NCBI GenBank assembly: GCA_034521225.1
Contig: JAXHMR010000018.1
Location: 1 to 64,000 of the forward strand
DNA length: 64,000 nucleotides
Direction: 5' to 3'
DNA from: Woeseia sp034521225
GTDB taxonomy: Bacteria > Pseudomonadota > Gammaproteobacteria > Steroidobacterales > Woeseiaceae
Part shown: one piece after another, positions 1 to 9,222 of the stretch
How the letters are laid out: each line of letters begins with the position of its first letter
How positions within the stretch are numbered: position 1 is the first letter of the stretch
The notes under the pieces: model-generated
Told to the model about the DNA's origin: nothing
The model's input: only the letters and a program-made list of their open reading frames with translations
The model's database searches: none
Made by a program: the position numbers and the translations under genes

Positions 1-330
1 TGAGGCATAGTGTGCATGATGACATCATGCCAGGTGCCACTCAGTGTGACCTCACGTTGGCAGAGCACTGCACCCTTCCATGCCGTCAGGTGGGCAGCAG
101 CATGCCATGGGCATGGCCAGCATGACAGCTGGCATGAGGACAGTCCCATCATGAGCTGGCACGTTCCATCCTCCTCCAGTTTCCTACGGTCCGGTGGGTG
201 GTGTGGGTGCGCATCGTGCTGCATGAGCATGCTGGCGGCTGGCAGGACAGTCAAGCACCTGCACCACAACGCATGCCTCCTCCTCCTGCATCATCCAGTT
301 GAGCATGGCGGCATGATGCAGGCGCAGGTC
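1..330. other. non-coding stretch of odd composition at window start
   Basis: No credible gene was found here. The sequence is packed with CATG, GCATG and CATC words and has few homopolymers, unlike the GC-rich coding sequence that starts near 370-430. Open frames in it have no recognisable domain, ribosome binding site or codon pattern. It may be a low-quality contig end or a non-bacterial piece. Confidence 0.4.
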
Positions 331-430
331 ATTCAACAGAATCGAATAACGAAGCGGCAGGATACCGCAGCTACCTGACCGGGAAAACCGGTTCATATGA
401 AAGCGGTTACGCCGAAAGACAGAGTAATCG

Positions 431-1921
431 CTAGACAGTGGCAGGCCCGTTCTCCAAAGCTTCACGGGTGAGGTCGATGACCAGATCAGCCTCGTCCTTC
501 GTCATTACAAAGGTGGGTGTGAATCGCAGTGAGTTCGTCCCGCCATGGATAACGCCGAGGCCGTTCTGGCGCAGGAATTCCTCGGTACTGCCGGCCCCGT
601 AGCACTTGTACCGGGCATTAAGTTCGCAGCTCAGTAGCAGCCCGGTGCCCTGTACCCGTGTGATAGCGTCACCGAGTTCATCCTTGAGCCGCTTGAAGCC
701 GTCCAGAAGCTGCTGGCCCCGCTCGACGATGTTGTTGCGCACATCCGGCGTCAGGTGTTCGAGTACCCGAACGGCCACATCCAGTGCCCGCGGGTTGCTC
801 GTCATCGTATTACCATAAATGCCTTGACGGTACAGCGCTGCGGCCTCGCCTGACATCGCTAGTGCTGGCGACACGGGCACTGCCCCGCATTCAGTGCTTT
901 CGAGTACGTTTCCATATCCGGCGGCGGCAGGTCGCGAAAGCCGGGATAATCCACCAGCGACAGGACACCATGCGCCCGCAGGCCGGCTTGTATCGAGTCA
1001 ACCACCAGCAATGCGCCATGCGCTGCCGTCAGTTCGCGTGCCCGCAGGTACGAACTCAGGACGTTATTGCCTGGCCGGGTATTTCCTTCTCCCATGACCG
1101 GCTCCATGAAAAACGCCTCAATAAATATGTTGTCCGCCTGGGCCTTGGCAAACGTCGCTTCCAGCGCTTCGACGTCGTTCGGTTCGACGGTCAGCAGGTA
1201 GTCCTGGTCCTTAAAGGAGGCAAGGTGCTTGCGATAGCTTTTTTGCGTCGAGTGGGACAAGCGTGCCGGGCGGTCGGTACGTCCATGGAAGCTGCCGCGC
1301 AATGTAAGGCCGCGTATGTCATGGCCTTCATGGCGTGCGCCAGGGTCCGTCAGGGTCTTGGCATTGATGTCCGCGAGGCGGGAGGCGACCGTAACCGCCT
1401 CGGAGCCGCTGTTTAAGCACATGAAATGACTGAACGGCGCGCCGCCCTTGCGCGTATGCCCGATTTCCGCGCGCAATTTTTCGATGAACCTCATCTGGCT
1501 TATGCTTGACGTCATGACGTTTGCCATGACGTGTGGCTGGTTCATGGCATCGAGAACCGGTTGCGGTGCGTGTTGCAAGCCCATGCGTCACGCACCGCAG
1601 TACGTCGATGATGACGCTTCGCGACCGCGATCTGGCGAACATCTGGCGCGTCGGCAACTGACGCGCGGTCGCATGGAGAGCGATTGCCGCTGCAGTCGCT
1701 ACATCCTGCTCGTCAAGGTCGACCAGGTCGGGCGGGTCGCGCGCAATACAGCATAAAGTGCAGTGCGCGCGCTCGATCATCATGGCCAGCGCGGTGGGTC
1801 GCGGGAGCCGCACAATGACGTTGGTGATTGCCACGGGTGGGAACGGTGCACCGGCACGTCGCATATTGGCAAGGCGCGAGAGGTGAATCTGGTTATCGAC
1901 GACTTTGGCTGGCTGGGCCAT
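431..1921 (-). CDS. class III PLP-dependent aminotransferase, lysine 6-aminotransferase-like (frameshifted as assembled)
   Basis: This is a fold-type I, class III pyridoxal-phosphate aminotransferase of about 495 codons, the usual family size. The start at 1921 is ATG (MAQPAKVV) with a CTCAGGAG ribosome binding site 4-5 bases upstream. The N-terminal part, the middle (about 859-1584) and the C-terminal part (431-880) lie in different frames. The middle carries LNSGSEAV (phosphate-binding region), SFHGRT and the likely PLP lysine in METYSKALNAGQ. The C-terminal part carries GNTMTSNPRALD and a GLLLSCELN strand. Frameshifts lie near 1600-1750 and near 870. The frames join well around SKALNAGQ, which suggests base-calling errors rather than decay. 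The substrate is not certain: the layout recalls L-lysine 6-aminotransferase, but omega-amino acid or ornithine transaminase cannot be excluded. Confidence 0.75.
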
Positions 1922-1925
1922 AAAA

Positions 1926-1963
1926 ACTCCTGAGGGGAACATACGTGCGAACCCGGTATTATA
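1926..1963 (-). promoter_or_regulatory. probable promoter -10 and ribosome binding site of the aminotransferase
   Basis: On the minus strand a perfect TATAAT (1958-1963) lies about 37 bases before the ATG at 1921, and CTCAGGAG (1926-1933) is the ribosome binding site. No good -35 hexamer is visible. Confidence 0.35.
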
Positions 1964-1971
1964 GCAAAGAT

Positions 1972-1999
1972 GCCTGCCGGTTCGCCTGCCCCGGCAGGC
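1972..1999. terminator. GC-rich hairpin, possible bidirectional terminator
   Basis: A perfect 9-bp stem (GCCTGCCGG / CCGGCAGGC) encloses a 10-base loop and is followed on the plus side by GTTCTTTT. It sits between the VWA lipoprotein (ending at 2122, minus) and the aminotransferase promoter, where it could end transcription of the riboswitch-led unit, although the T-run on the minus side is weak. Confidence 0.4.
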
Positions 2000-2121
2000 G
2001 TTCTTTTCCATAAAGGGTGCAGGCGCGCCTGCAGTCCGGGCCGGTGCGCCGGTAATAGGCCGGTTATCGTGGACCCTCGTGGACCCCCGCCCGGGGCCGT
2101 CGTTTCAAGGCGCCTGGCCGT

Positions 2122-2756
2122 TCAGAGCAGGCCGTCCAGGCTGTCCAGGTCGTTGATTGACCGCCATTGTCCCCCGGACCCTTCGACGCGGGCCTGCCAC
2201 GTGCTCAGCCGCTCCAGGTACTCCCGCGGGTCAATATTGTCGCTGCCCAGCTTGGTGACATTGAGTGCGATCACCTCGAACCCGTCAAGGTCAATGCCAA
2301 TGTCCCGTACGTAACCGTCCTTCAGGTCTTCTTTCAGGTCGGAAAATATCAGCACGGTCTTGCGCCGGGACTCTTTTCATTCAGGAACTCAACCGCCTGC
2401 AGCAAGCCGCCGGTTATATCCGTATAGGGCGAGGACCGGGTTTCCTCGACAAACACGCCAATCTGTTCGGCAAACAGGCGTTTCTGCCGGTTCATCGTAC
2501 TGGGGCGATCATCGAGCGTTGCTTTCGCCACAATATCTTTTTCACTGAAGCTTGCTGTATCGATGCGAGCGACCGCGAAGGAGTCTGCCGCGTCAAGGCG
2601 TGACAGTGTGTAGCGTATTATCTGCTGCGCTTTTTCCAGTTCTTCGCGGTAGGTACCGGACGTGTCGAGCAGCATGTATACGCCATGGTTCGCAGGCACA
2701 CTTGCGCTGCAGGCGCTTACGATGACCAGCGCGGCGGCCAGCGCGCAAGATCTCAT
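2122..2756 (-). CDS. VWA-like domain lipoprotein (frameshifted as assembled)
   Basis: A predicted lipoprotein of about 210 residues. The signal peptide MRSCALAAALVIVSAC ends in a lipobox cysteine. The rest resembles a von Willebrand factor A fold. A MIDAS-like DTSGT follows the first beta strand (VYMLLDTSGT), a TDITGGLLQAVEFL segment carries the second-loop threonine, and a later strand VLIFSDLKED carries an acidic residue. The frame breaks near 2352; one missing base restores PGA(R)KTVLIFSDL. The ATG at 2756 overlaps the stop of the upstream membrane-protein gene (ATGA), so translation is probably coupled and the two products probably work together. Function is unknown; a metal-dependent adhesion or interaction role is inferred from the fold. 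Confidence 0.65.
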
Positions 2757-4180
2757 GACGACACCTTGCGCGCCGACCCGACAGACATCGGGCCGGGCGA
2801 ACCCGGATTGCGCTGCGCAAGCCAAAGCGGAATAAACAACGGCAGGTCATAGAGCTGCTGCAGTAGCGAGCCCATGTAGCGGAATACGTTGCCCAGGAGC
2901 CGCATTAGCAGCGAGAGGAGCCGTAGAAGGCCGATCGCGCCCAGCCCGACTATCGTGCGCAACGAATGCACGAATGTCTCCAGCGGTATGGCGACAAAGG
3001 TCAGGGCGAACGGCAGGATGAACCCCATCCCCATTTGCGCGGCGGTCGTGATCCACATGAACTGCGTTGTAACGCCAGCCTGGCCGTCGCCACGCAACAG
3101 TGCACTGGTTGCCAGTTCATCCTGCAACAGTACCTCTCGCATGTAAGCCAGCCCGGCCTCGACGCTCGCAAGCAGGAACAGGATCGTAAATGTTATCCAG
3201 ATCATGCGTACGCGGATCTTGTCCGGCAGCGCACCGATCACCGGGAACAGGCGCGTAATTCGCAACGACTCCATCAGGAACAGGCCCATGGAGATCTCGA
3301 CCATGATAATGACGAGCGCAGCGATGTCCGCGGTCTGGAAGCCGCCAATCAGGTTCGTCCCGCCGACCATTTCCGCCATCGGTCTTGCAATGAGGGAGAA
3401 GTTGATCGTTGCGCCGCCGATAGCGACGACCAGCACGAGCGCGGACACGAAGAAGTAGACCAGCGACGACGATGACAGGATGGAAACAGCGCTGTCCTTG
3501 CCGCTGACGATGTCTTCAAATTCCTGCATGTGCCGGTCGATGGCGACGGACCGTCCAAGCAGGCTATCGACACTCTTTCCGACCTGGTCCAGCGACTGTT
3601 GAATGCGCCGCCAGTCAGGACGCATGCGATGCAACAGGGCATGTCGCTGGCTGCTCGCCTTGCGGTACAGCGCCATCGCTTCGTGATGCGCCTTGATGAG
3701 TGACTTGTGGATATCGCCGAGTATGTTTCCGACTTCGACCCGGCCCTCACGCGCATCGATGTTCGCGACGGCTTCGACGGCCTTGACCCAGCCGGGCGGT
3801 TCCGGCGGAACGTCAACCGCGGCGTGGTGATCGTCTTCGATACGCGCTATCGAATCGGAGAGTTTGCGATGCAAGGTCGCATAGTTGGCAAGGTCGCGCC
3901 GGACGCTTTCACTGACGCGCTCGAACTCGCGCTCGACAACACGTTCCTTGGCTTCGCGTCCGGCCGCGAGCAGTACCTCGCGGTTACGCGTGGCGAGATT
4001 GCGCTCGGCAACACGAATCGCGGCCGATGCCAGGCGAAAGCTGCGATGCAGGGCCCGGGCCGCGGCGCGAATCGCTTCGTGCGCGGTGGGCCGGGCGAGA
4101 TAGAGGGCACTGACTGCCAGCACGATCCATAGAAGTGCCGATAGTACAGGCCAGGGCGTAATGCCCAGCAAGAAGTTCAT
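2753..4180 (-). CDS. polytopic inner-membrane protein of unknown function under c-di-GMP riboswitch control
   Basis: An intact 475-codon gene. An N-terminal membrane segment (about residues 8-29) is followed by a long charged, probably helical region (about 35-225, rich in Arg, Glu and Ala) containing possible coiled coil. A membrane block follows, with segments near 238-262, 285-310, 325-350, 378-405 and 415-445, and then a short cytoplasmic tail. I recognise no family. The gene starts directly after a c-di-GMP class I riboswitch, and its stop overlaps the start of the VWA-like lipoprotein gene. The arrangement suggests a c-di-GMP-dependent envelope complex, for example one affecting surface attachment or motility, but that is inference. 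Confidence 0.7.
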   Translation of the reverse strand: MNFLLGITPWPVLSALLWIVLAVSALYLARPTAHEAIRAAARALHRSFRLASAAIRVAERNLATRNREVLLAAGREAKERVVEREFERVSESVRRDLANYATLHRKLSDSIARIEDDHHAAVDVPPEPPGWVKAVEAVANIDAREGRVEVGNILGDIHKSLIKAHHEAMALYRKASSQRHALLHRMRPDWRRIQQSLDQVGKSVDSLLGRSVAIDRHMQEFEDIVSGKDSAVSILSSSSLVYFFVSALVLVVAIGGATINFSLIARPMAEMVGGTNLIGGFQTADIAALVIIMVEISMGLFLMESLRITRLFPVIGALPDKIRVRMIWITFTILFLLASVEAGLAYMREVLLQDELATSALLRGDGQAGVTTQFMWITTAAQMGMGFILPFALTFVAIPLETFVHSLRTIVGLGAIGLLRLLSLLMRLLGNVFRYMGSLLQQLYDLPLFIPLWLAQRNPGSPGPMSVGSARKVSS

Positions 4181-4183
4181 GAT

Positions 4184-4262
4184 GGTAACCCCGCTGTCCT
4201 AGTTAAGACCGTAGACCGGTGGCTTTGCGACGCTTCCTTTCGAAAGCTGTGCCTTTTTCATA
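4184..4262 (-). promoter_or_regulatory. cyclic-di-GMP class I (GEMM-I) riboswitch upstream of the membrane protein gene
   Basis: Read on the minus strand, this leader shows the conserved GEMM-I parts in order: AAAAAGGCACAGC, a TTTCGAAAGGA hairpin with a GAAA-type loop, then GTCGCAAAGCCACCGGTCTA, and finally AGCGGGGTTACC near the 3' end. This matches the known class I pattern (GCAAAGCC.CCGG.CTA and GCGGGGUUACC, as in Vibrio Vc2). The motif ends 3 bases before the ATG at 4180. The GGGG of its 3' strand is at Shine-Dalgarno distance, so control is probably translational. A second copy of the same motif lies at 20504-20584. Confidence 0.88.
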
Positions 4263-4602
4263 CGCGCCAGAGCCTTTCACAGTCCGAAACAACCTGTCGA
4301 CCGAGCCAGCCGCGGAATCGTGCAGGCAGGACCCCCACGTCCCGCGGCCGGGGCACAAGGCCCGCGGCGCCCGGCGGGTTGACATAACAAGGCCAGGGGC
4401 GCGGGCCATGAATGCCGGCAGGCTGCGCCGGCCCATATGCGGTCGCATCCGCGCCGGCTACCCGCCAGCACCGAGGACCGGTGCGGCAGTCCTGCCGGTA
4501 GGTGGAGACACCAAGTCATTGTACGGCGCTCGCGCGTCTATATTCTGAGGTGTTGTATCGGCGTGATAGCGGTGGATTGCCGCGCGAATCGGCCGTCCCG
4601 CC
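4263..4602. other. intergenic region between divergent units
   Basis: No gene is supported. The stretch should hold the promoters of the riboswitch transcript (minus) and of the lipoprotein/cyclase pair (plus). A TTGACA lies near 4380 on the plus strand, but I see no convincing -10 partner. The sequence is very GC-rich with short inverted repeats. Confidence 0.4.
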
Positions 4603-5617
4603 ATGCCAGAGCCCCGGGGATTCAATACAGTGCGATTTCGTCTGCTGTCATTGCTGTTGCTGCTTCAGGTCGGAGGCTGCGCGTTGCTCTCGCCGCCGCC
4701 CGCGGAGCCGCCACCCGAGGAAGTGCCGGCACCACCGCCTGCCCCGCCGCCGCAACAGGAGACGCCTGCGCCTGCGCCCGTGCCGCGCCCGGAACCCGTG
4801 CCGGAGCCGCCGCCGCCTGCACCGACAACCTATGCGCCGCCGGTCGCCGTCCTCTTGAGTAGCCGTGCACCGGCGTATGAACGGGTAGCGCTGGCCCTTG
4901 GCGAACTGCTCGAAAATCGGGAAATCTATGATTTGAGTGATCGCAGCCTGTCGCCGCGCGACGCATTCGCCCGCATCACGGAATTCAGCGCTGGCGCAAT
5001 AGTGGCCATCGGATTACGGGCCGCTGTCTATGCTCGCGACTACACCACTGTTCCAGTCGTGTACGCACAGTTTTGATGCAACTGACAACGAGCTTGGCGG
5101 AGAGCGCATCCGCGGCGTGGCCGTGCTGCCCCCGCTCGACAAGCAACTTGCCGCGTGGCGCGAAATTTCGCCGGGACTTGCGAGCGTCGGTGCCATTGTG
5201 GGTCCCGGGCATGATGCATTGCTGGACGAGGCGCGTCAGGCAGCGTCCGCAAACGAACTCAGGTTCGAGTCCCGAATCGCGAACTCGGACCGTGAGGCGC
5301 TTTACCATTTCAACCGCATGATCCCCAGCATCGATGCCTTCTGGCTGTTTCCCGATAATCGCATCCTGAGTCCAAGTGTCCTGACGGAGATGATGGACTA
5401 CGCGGCACGCCACGGCGTTCAGGTAGCCGTATTCAGCGACAACCTGCTGGAGCTGGGCGCGGCATTGAGTACGACCGCGGACGAGGATGATATCGCCCGG
5501 ACGATAATGCTGCTGCTGAACCGTATTCACAATGGTGGTATCAATGAGATCCCCGCGATTTCACCGCTCAACCAGATGCGCATTTCGTACGGACCGGCCG
5601 CGGAGCCATCACGATGA
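4603..5617 (+). CDS. ABC-type substrate-binding lipoprotein, PF04392-like (frameshifted as assembled)
   Basis: A lipoprotein of about 335 residues. The signal sequence (RLLSLLLLLQVGGC) ends in a lipobox. A proline/glutamate-rich linker follows (about residues 28-75), as in tethered outer-membrane lipoproteins, and then an alpha/beta periplasmic-binding fold. Segments such as VAVLLSSRAPAYERVA, RIRGVAVLPPLDKQ, GAIVGPG and DAFWLFPDNRILSP match the ABC_sub_bind (PF04392) pattern. The frame breaks near 5073, where VVYAQ should continue into FDATDNELGGERI. A GTG start at 4630 is also possible. The stop overlaps the start of the following diguanylate cyclase gene (ATGA). This suggests that the binding protein senses a ligand for the cyclase rather than serving an importer; no permease or ATPase gene is nearby. 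Confidence 0.7.
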
Positions 5618-6735
5618 AACGCTGGTTGTGGTCACTGCGCTTTCGCAAGCTGCCGCGCGACGAAACGGCGCGGCTGCTGAAGGCCCGTGGCAAGCGTGTG
5701 TTGATACACGAGATCCTGTCGCTGCAAATCCTGATTACGGCCGTCATCGGCGTACTGGCAATTGCCGGACTGTACGTCGGCAAGGTACGATACTGCAGAA
5801 GAGATACCAGCCGCTGGGCGCTGCAGTGGACCGAAGAGCTTCACGAACTGGGTGCGCCATTCTATTTGCCCGGCGACGGGGAGGTGACACTGCGAATAGA
5901 AAGCTACATAGAGAGGTATCCGGAGATCGAGCGGGTAACGTACTTCCGGCTTGACGGTTCCGAGATAGAATCGTTGCCACAAGATTCCGGTGCCGGGGAC
6001 GCACAGGTTGATGTCCTTCCTGACGAAACAATAGAGCAGGTCGCAAACCTCGCCGGCAATGCCACACCGTACCTGTTGAAGACCAGTATCCTGGAATCCC
6101 GCGCGTTCGAGATCTATGCGCCGATCTGGACGGAGTCGATTGCGAATGACGGGCTGTTTGATTTCGATCCGGCCAGCGATAACCAGAACAGTTCCATGGA
6201 CCTGGTCGGCTACATGAACTGAATGTTGACTTCGCCGAGTTTCACAACAACCTGGTCGGCAATATCAAGCTGGCGGCGGTAGCGTTGGTCGTGCTGCTTG
6301 TGTTATCCGGCTTCCTCGGACAGTCGCTGCGCCGCGCGCTGAGTGCTATATCGGACCTGCAGCAGCCGATCGCCGAGCTGGCAAAGGGCAATCTCGCCGT
6401 GAGATTCAAGCCGGCGGCACACCGGGAGATTTCGGAAATAGTGGAGGCACTTGAGACTACGGCCTGCGCGCTGGGTGAAAGGGATGCAAGACTGCTGCAG
6501 CTTGCAAATCATGATGCGCTGACAGGACTGATCAATCGGCGGCGCTTTGTCGAGGAGTTAGAGCAGTGCATCAGCAGCGCCGGCCGTACGCGAAACAAGG
6601 GCGCCCTGTTATTTATCGATCTTGACCAGTTCAAGTACGTTAACGATACCTGCGGCCACCCCGCCGGCGACAGGCTGATCGTCGAGGTCGCGGAGCAGCT
6701 GGAAAATTCGATCGGTCGGCGGATGCTGCTTCCCC
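5614..6735 (+). pseudogene. membrane diguanylate cyclase (sensor-HAMP-GGDEF), truncated before the GGDEF motif
   Basis: The N-terminal transmembrane helix (residues about 33-55, LQILITAVIGVLAIAGLYV) is followed by a periplasmic sensor domain (about 56-200), a second membrane helix, a HAMP-like region (QPIAELAKGNLAVRF) and the first half of a GGDEF domain. The GGDEF part shows NHDALTGLINRRRF, ALLFIDLDQFKYVNDT and GHPAGDRLIVEVAEQL. Homology stops at about 6735 (ENSIGRR), just before the GG(D/E)EF signature, where sequence of different character begins. One base is also missing near 6219 (stop TGA at 6220-6222), and restoring it gives GYMNVNVDFAEFHNN. As assembled the enzyme cannot be active. 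The gene is translationally coupled to the binding lipoprotein upstream. The intact protein would make c-di-GMP from two GTP at the membrane. Confidence 0.8.
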
Positions 6736-8332
6736 CAACCGGGGCGATCGACAAAACTTCCAGCGCTTCCGGAACACGCCGGCAGGAGTTTGCAGAAAAA
6801 CCTGGGAATACCGGCAGGCTACCGACATTGCTGAAAACAACAACCGCGTTCCAGTTGTTCCACTGCCATTATTCATACCGATCGTCAGGGGATGAAACTA
6901 CAAGCCATTACAGCAGACCTTCCTCACCAGCCGATACTCGCTACCGTGAAGCGAAGTGGCGGCGGCCGTAACGCTAAAATTTACGAACTGCCGACAAAGC
7001 AAAGCCGATGGCGACAGATCGCGGCTGGATGCACCGGGCTGGCGAAAACTGACAATCATCGGTTCGTTCCGGCGATTGCGGAGGTGAGCAGAGTATACGC
7101 GCCGTGGTGCTTATCCGCAGTAAAAGACAAAAGAACAGCAGCTGATCGGCCAACGCTTCCTGCCGCAGCCATCCGCTTTCAGTAATGGCGGAAAGTCGAT
7201 CCGTGAATCCGTCGGCGCTGTTATTGCAATTATCGGCGAAAAAGGAAGCGACGCGACTTCCGTTTGCCGATCAATTTTCGCAAAATGCATTTAAAACCGA
7301 ACCGTTACCGTCCTCTGATTGCACTGCTGAAGCAGCATGCCCTTGGCCAAATGGTGATGTCAAAACCCGGACCTTTGCGTGGCTCTGCATCTGAGAAAGC
7401 AGATTTCCCCGCCGCTTTCACCACATGGCTGCACCCACTCACACTTCGACAGCTTCTGGAAAAGGATACAGCTTCACTCAGATTACTGCAGCGGCTGTTC
7501 AACGTGAGATGGACAGTTGATTCATCACAGAGTTTCCCAAAAAATCCATCAACCAAAATCATCCAGCTCCGTAGCGACTGGTAATAAAAACCAGCCATGA
7601 AACCGCTCACAGAATCTGTCCTGAAACGCCGCCGCAGCGTCTTCATTGCTTCGCCGAACTCGCATACGACTCACACGGCCACTGCATCGGCGAGCAGAGG
7701 CCTGGAGGCCCGTTTCCACACTGCAAACGAAGCACCCAAAGGCTCCACACCAGCGAACGCCCTCATACGAACACACAGGCCAAAGCGCATCTCCACTAAC
7801 TCGCTGCTGAACTCACGGTGGAAATCGCAGTGCGTGGACAGATCCCACAGCCGTCAGAACGCGCTCCACGGTGGACTCTCTGTGCAATGGACAATGTGAT
7901 ATCTTCGTGTGCATAGTGCGGCCGTCAGCTACCTGGTGTATGTACCGTCCTGGGAACGAAAGCCCAAATGCAGTCATCATCCCAGAAGCAGATTGAAAGC
8001 GGAAGCTGAACTCAGCGCACGCAGACAGCGAAGACAGTGCCCTGCGTGTGCACAATGCGCGCAGACACCAAGTGTGAGCGTGCACCCTCAGCTGACAGGT
8101 GGAATATTCACATGGACTTGACCGACCTGTTCGCGACAGTGAATGGGATGTGTGATTCAAGCAGCCTTCATCGGACAGCTAGTTCGAACACTAGAACGAT
8201 CTGCCAAGCGCTCCTTCAGACATCCGCCTTTGGACCACTCACAGAGCTGACTGTCCATTTGGAAACAGAAAGGCAGACCTTCCAATGTCCACTGAGTGCA
8301 GTGCACTTCCCAGCGTTCCAGCCCTTCATCTG

Positions 8333-8415
8333 CCTTCACACACAGCACACACAGTCACTCACACTCTCACACCCTGTTACACTCTGACACACTCACTCAC
8401 ACTCACACTCTGGGC
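8333..8415. repeat. CA/CT-rich simple-sequence tract
   Basis: A run of CACACA, CACTCA and CACTCT words without open-frame meaning, typical of eukaryotic microsatellite sequence and unlike anything else in the bacterial part of this window. It lies inside the foreign-looking block. Confidence 0.6.
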
Positions 8416-8569
8416 TGCCGCCCGCTCCCATTCAGTCCTTCCTCGGAGTCCACACACGGGAGTTCATACACAGACAGGCCGCCTCTGTCAATTAGGGGAC
8501 CGTTTCCACACTGTGCAATGGCGGCTGTCCACACACACAAACAGACTGAGCGGCGTTCCCACCTTCCAT

Positions 8570-9030
8570 CCGCGTTCAACTCGGTGAGTTGAACGCACAA
8601 CACAAGGAAGTTTCTGACAGAGTCTTCACTCACACACACACGAAGATAGTCCAACGAACGAAGGAGGGCGTCACACTCTGTGAGTTGAACGCACACAGAT
8701 TGATACACAGAAACTGCTCTGTGAAGAGTCCACTCAGCTAACCTTGCTTTAGAACTCCTGACACTCTTCTGTGGAATTTGGCTGCCAGTATTCAGCCGCG
8801 TTGAGGCCTTCGTTGGAAACACGGGATTTCTTCCTAACGCAGTCATTCCCACACGCGTTCAACTCTGTGACGGGCAGACAGAGCAGTTACACTCTGTCTG
8901 TCATCCGCGTTCACACTCGATCCTTTACTGCTAGACAGAAGCAGCCGTCTCTGCATTGGAAGTCAACTCTGTCAGAGTTCTGTGCGTTCAACTCTGTCAA
9001 TGACTTCTAGTTCTACACACAGAGTTTCAG
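8570..9030. repeat. alpha-satellite-like (alphoid) sequence
   Basis: Several pieces match, from memory, the 171-bp human/primate alpha-satellite consensus. CTCGGTGAGTTGAACGCAC followed by ACACAAGGAAGTTTCTGA (about 8580-8620) is the reverse strand of the TCAGAAACTTC..CAACTCACAGAG part. TTGAGGCCTTCGTTGGAAAC and GGGATTTCTTC (about 8804-8838) match the forward strand. TGCTAGACAGAAG occurs near 8930 and GCGTTCAACTCTGT recurs near 8853 and 8987. Both orientations and many small errors occur together, as in a noisy or chimeric long read. No database search could be run. Confidence 0.55.
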
Positions 9031-9222
9031 TATATTCAATGATGACAACGGCGATGGCTACTTTTCGCAGCATGGAAAAAAATTTCACCAATACCATCTA
9101 CTTTTCCATCTCTGTTCATCTCTGCACTCAGAGGGCAGATTCCTGAATGAAATCACTGTCACCCAATGTCTAGCGTTTGGTGCACGCAGATGACGAGCAA
9201 CGCCATCTGTCACCGAGCCTGA

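Larger units (their letters stand above)
6736..9222. other. foreign-looking block without bacterial genes, probable chimera or contamination
   Basis: About 2.5 kb with no supportable gene. GC is visibly lower than in the flanks, open frames are short with no domain or codon pattern, and the block cuts a GGDEF domain on its left. The first part (about 6740-7400) could still be degraded bacterial sequence. From about 7400 it becomes rich in CA, CT and CAC words, and from about 8570 it resembles alpha-satellite DNA. On the right, coherent bacterial coding resumes near 9223. The likeliest explanation is a misassembled or contaminating noisy read; a real insertion would be extraordinary. Confidence 0.6.

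Noticed and set aside
8333..8720. Repeats suggesting a CRISPR array
   Set aside because: No regular repeat-spacer pattern; words are simple-sequence and alphoid-like, and there are no cas genes.
7597..8852. Several 70-150 codon frames in the foreign-looking block
   Set aside because: Thr/His/Ser/Leu-rich translations of CA/CT-rich and satellite-like DNA, without ribosome binding sites or domains.
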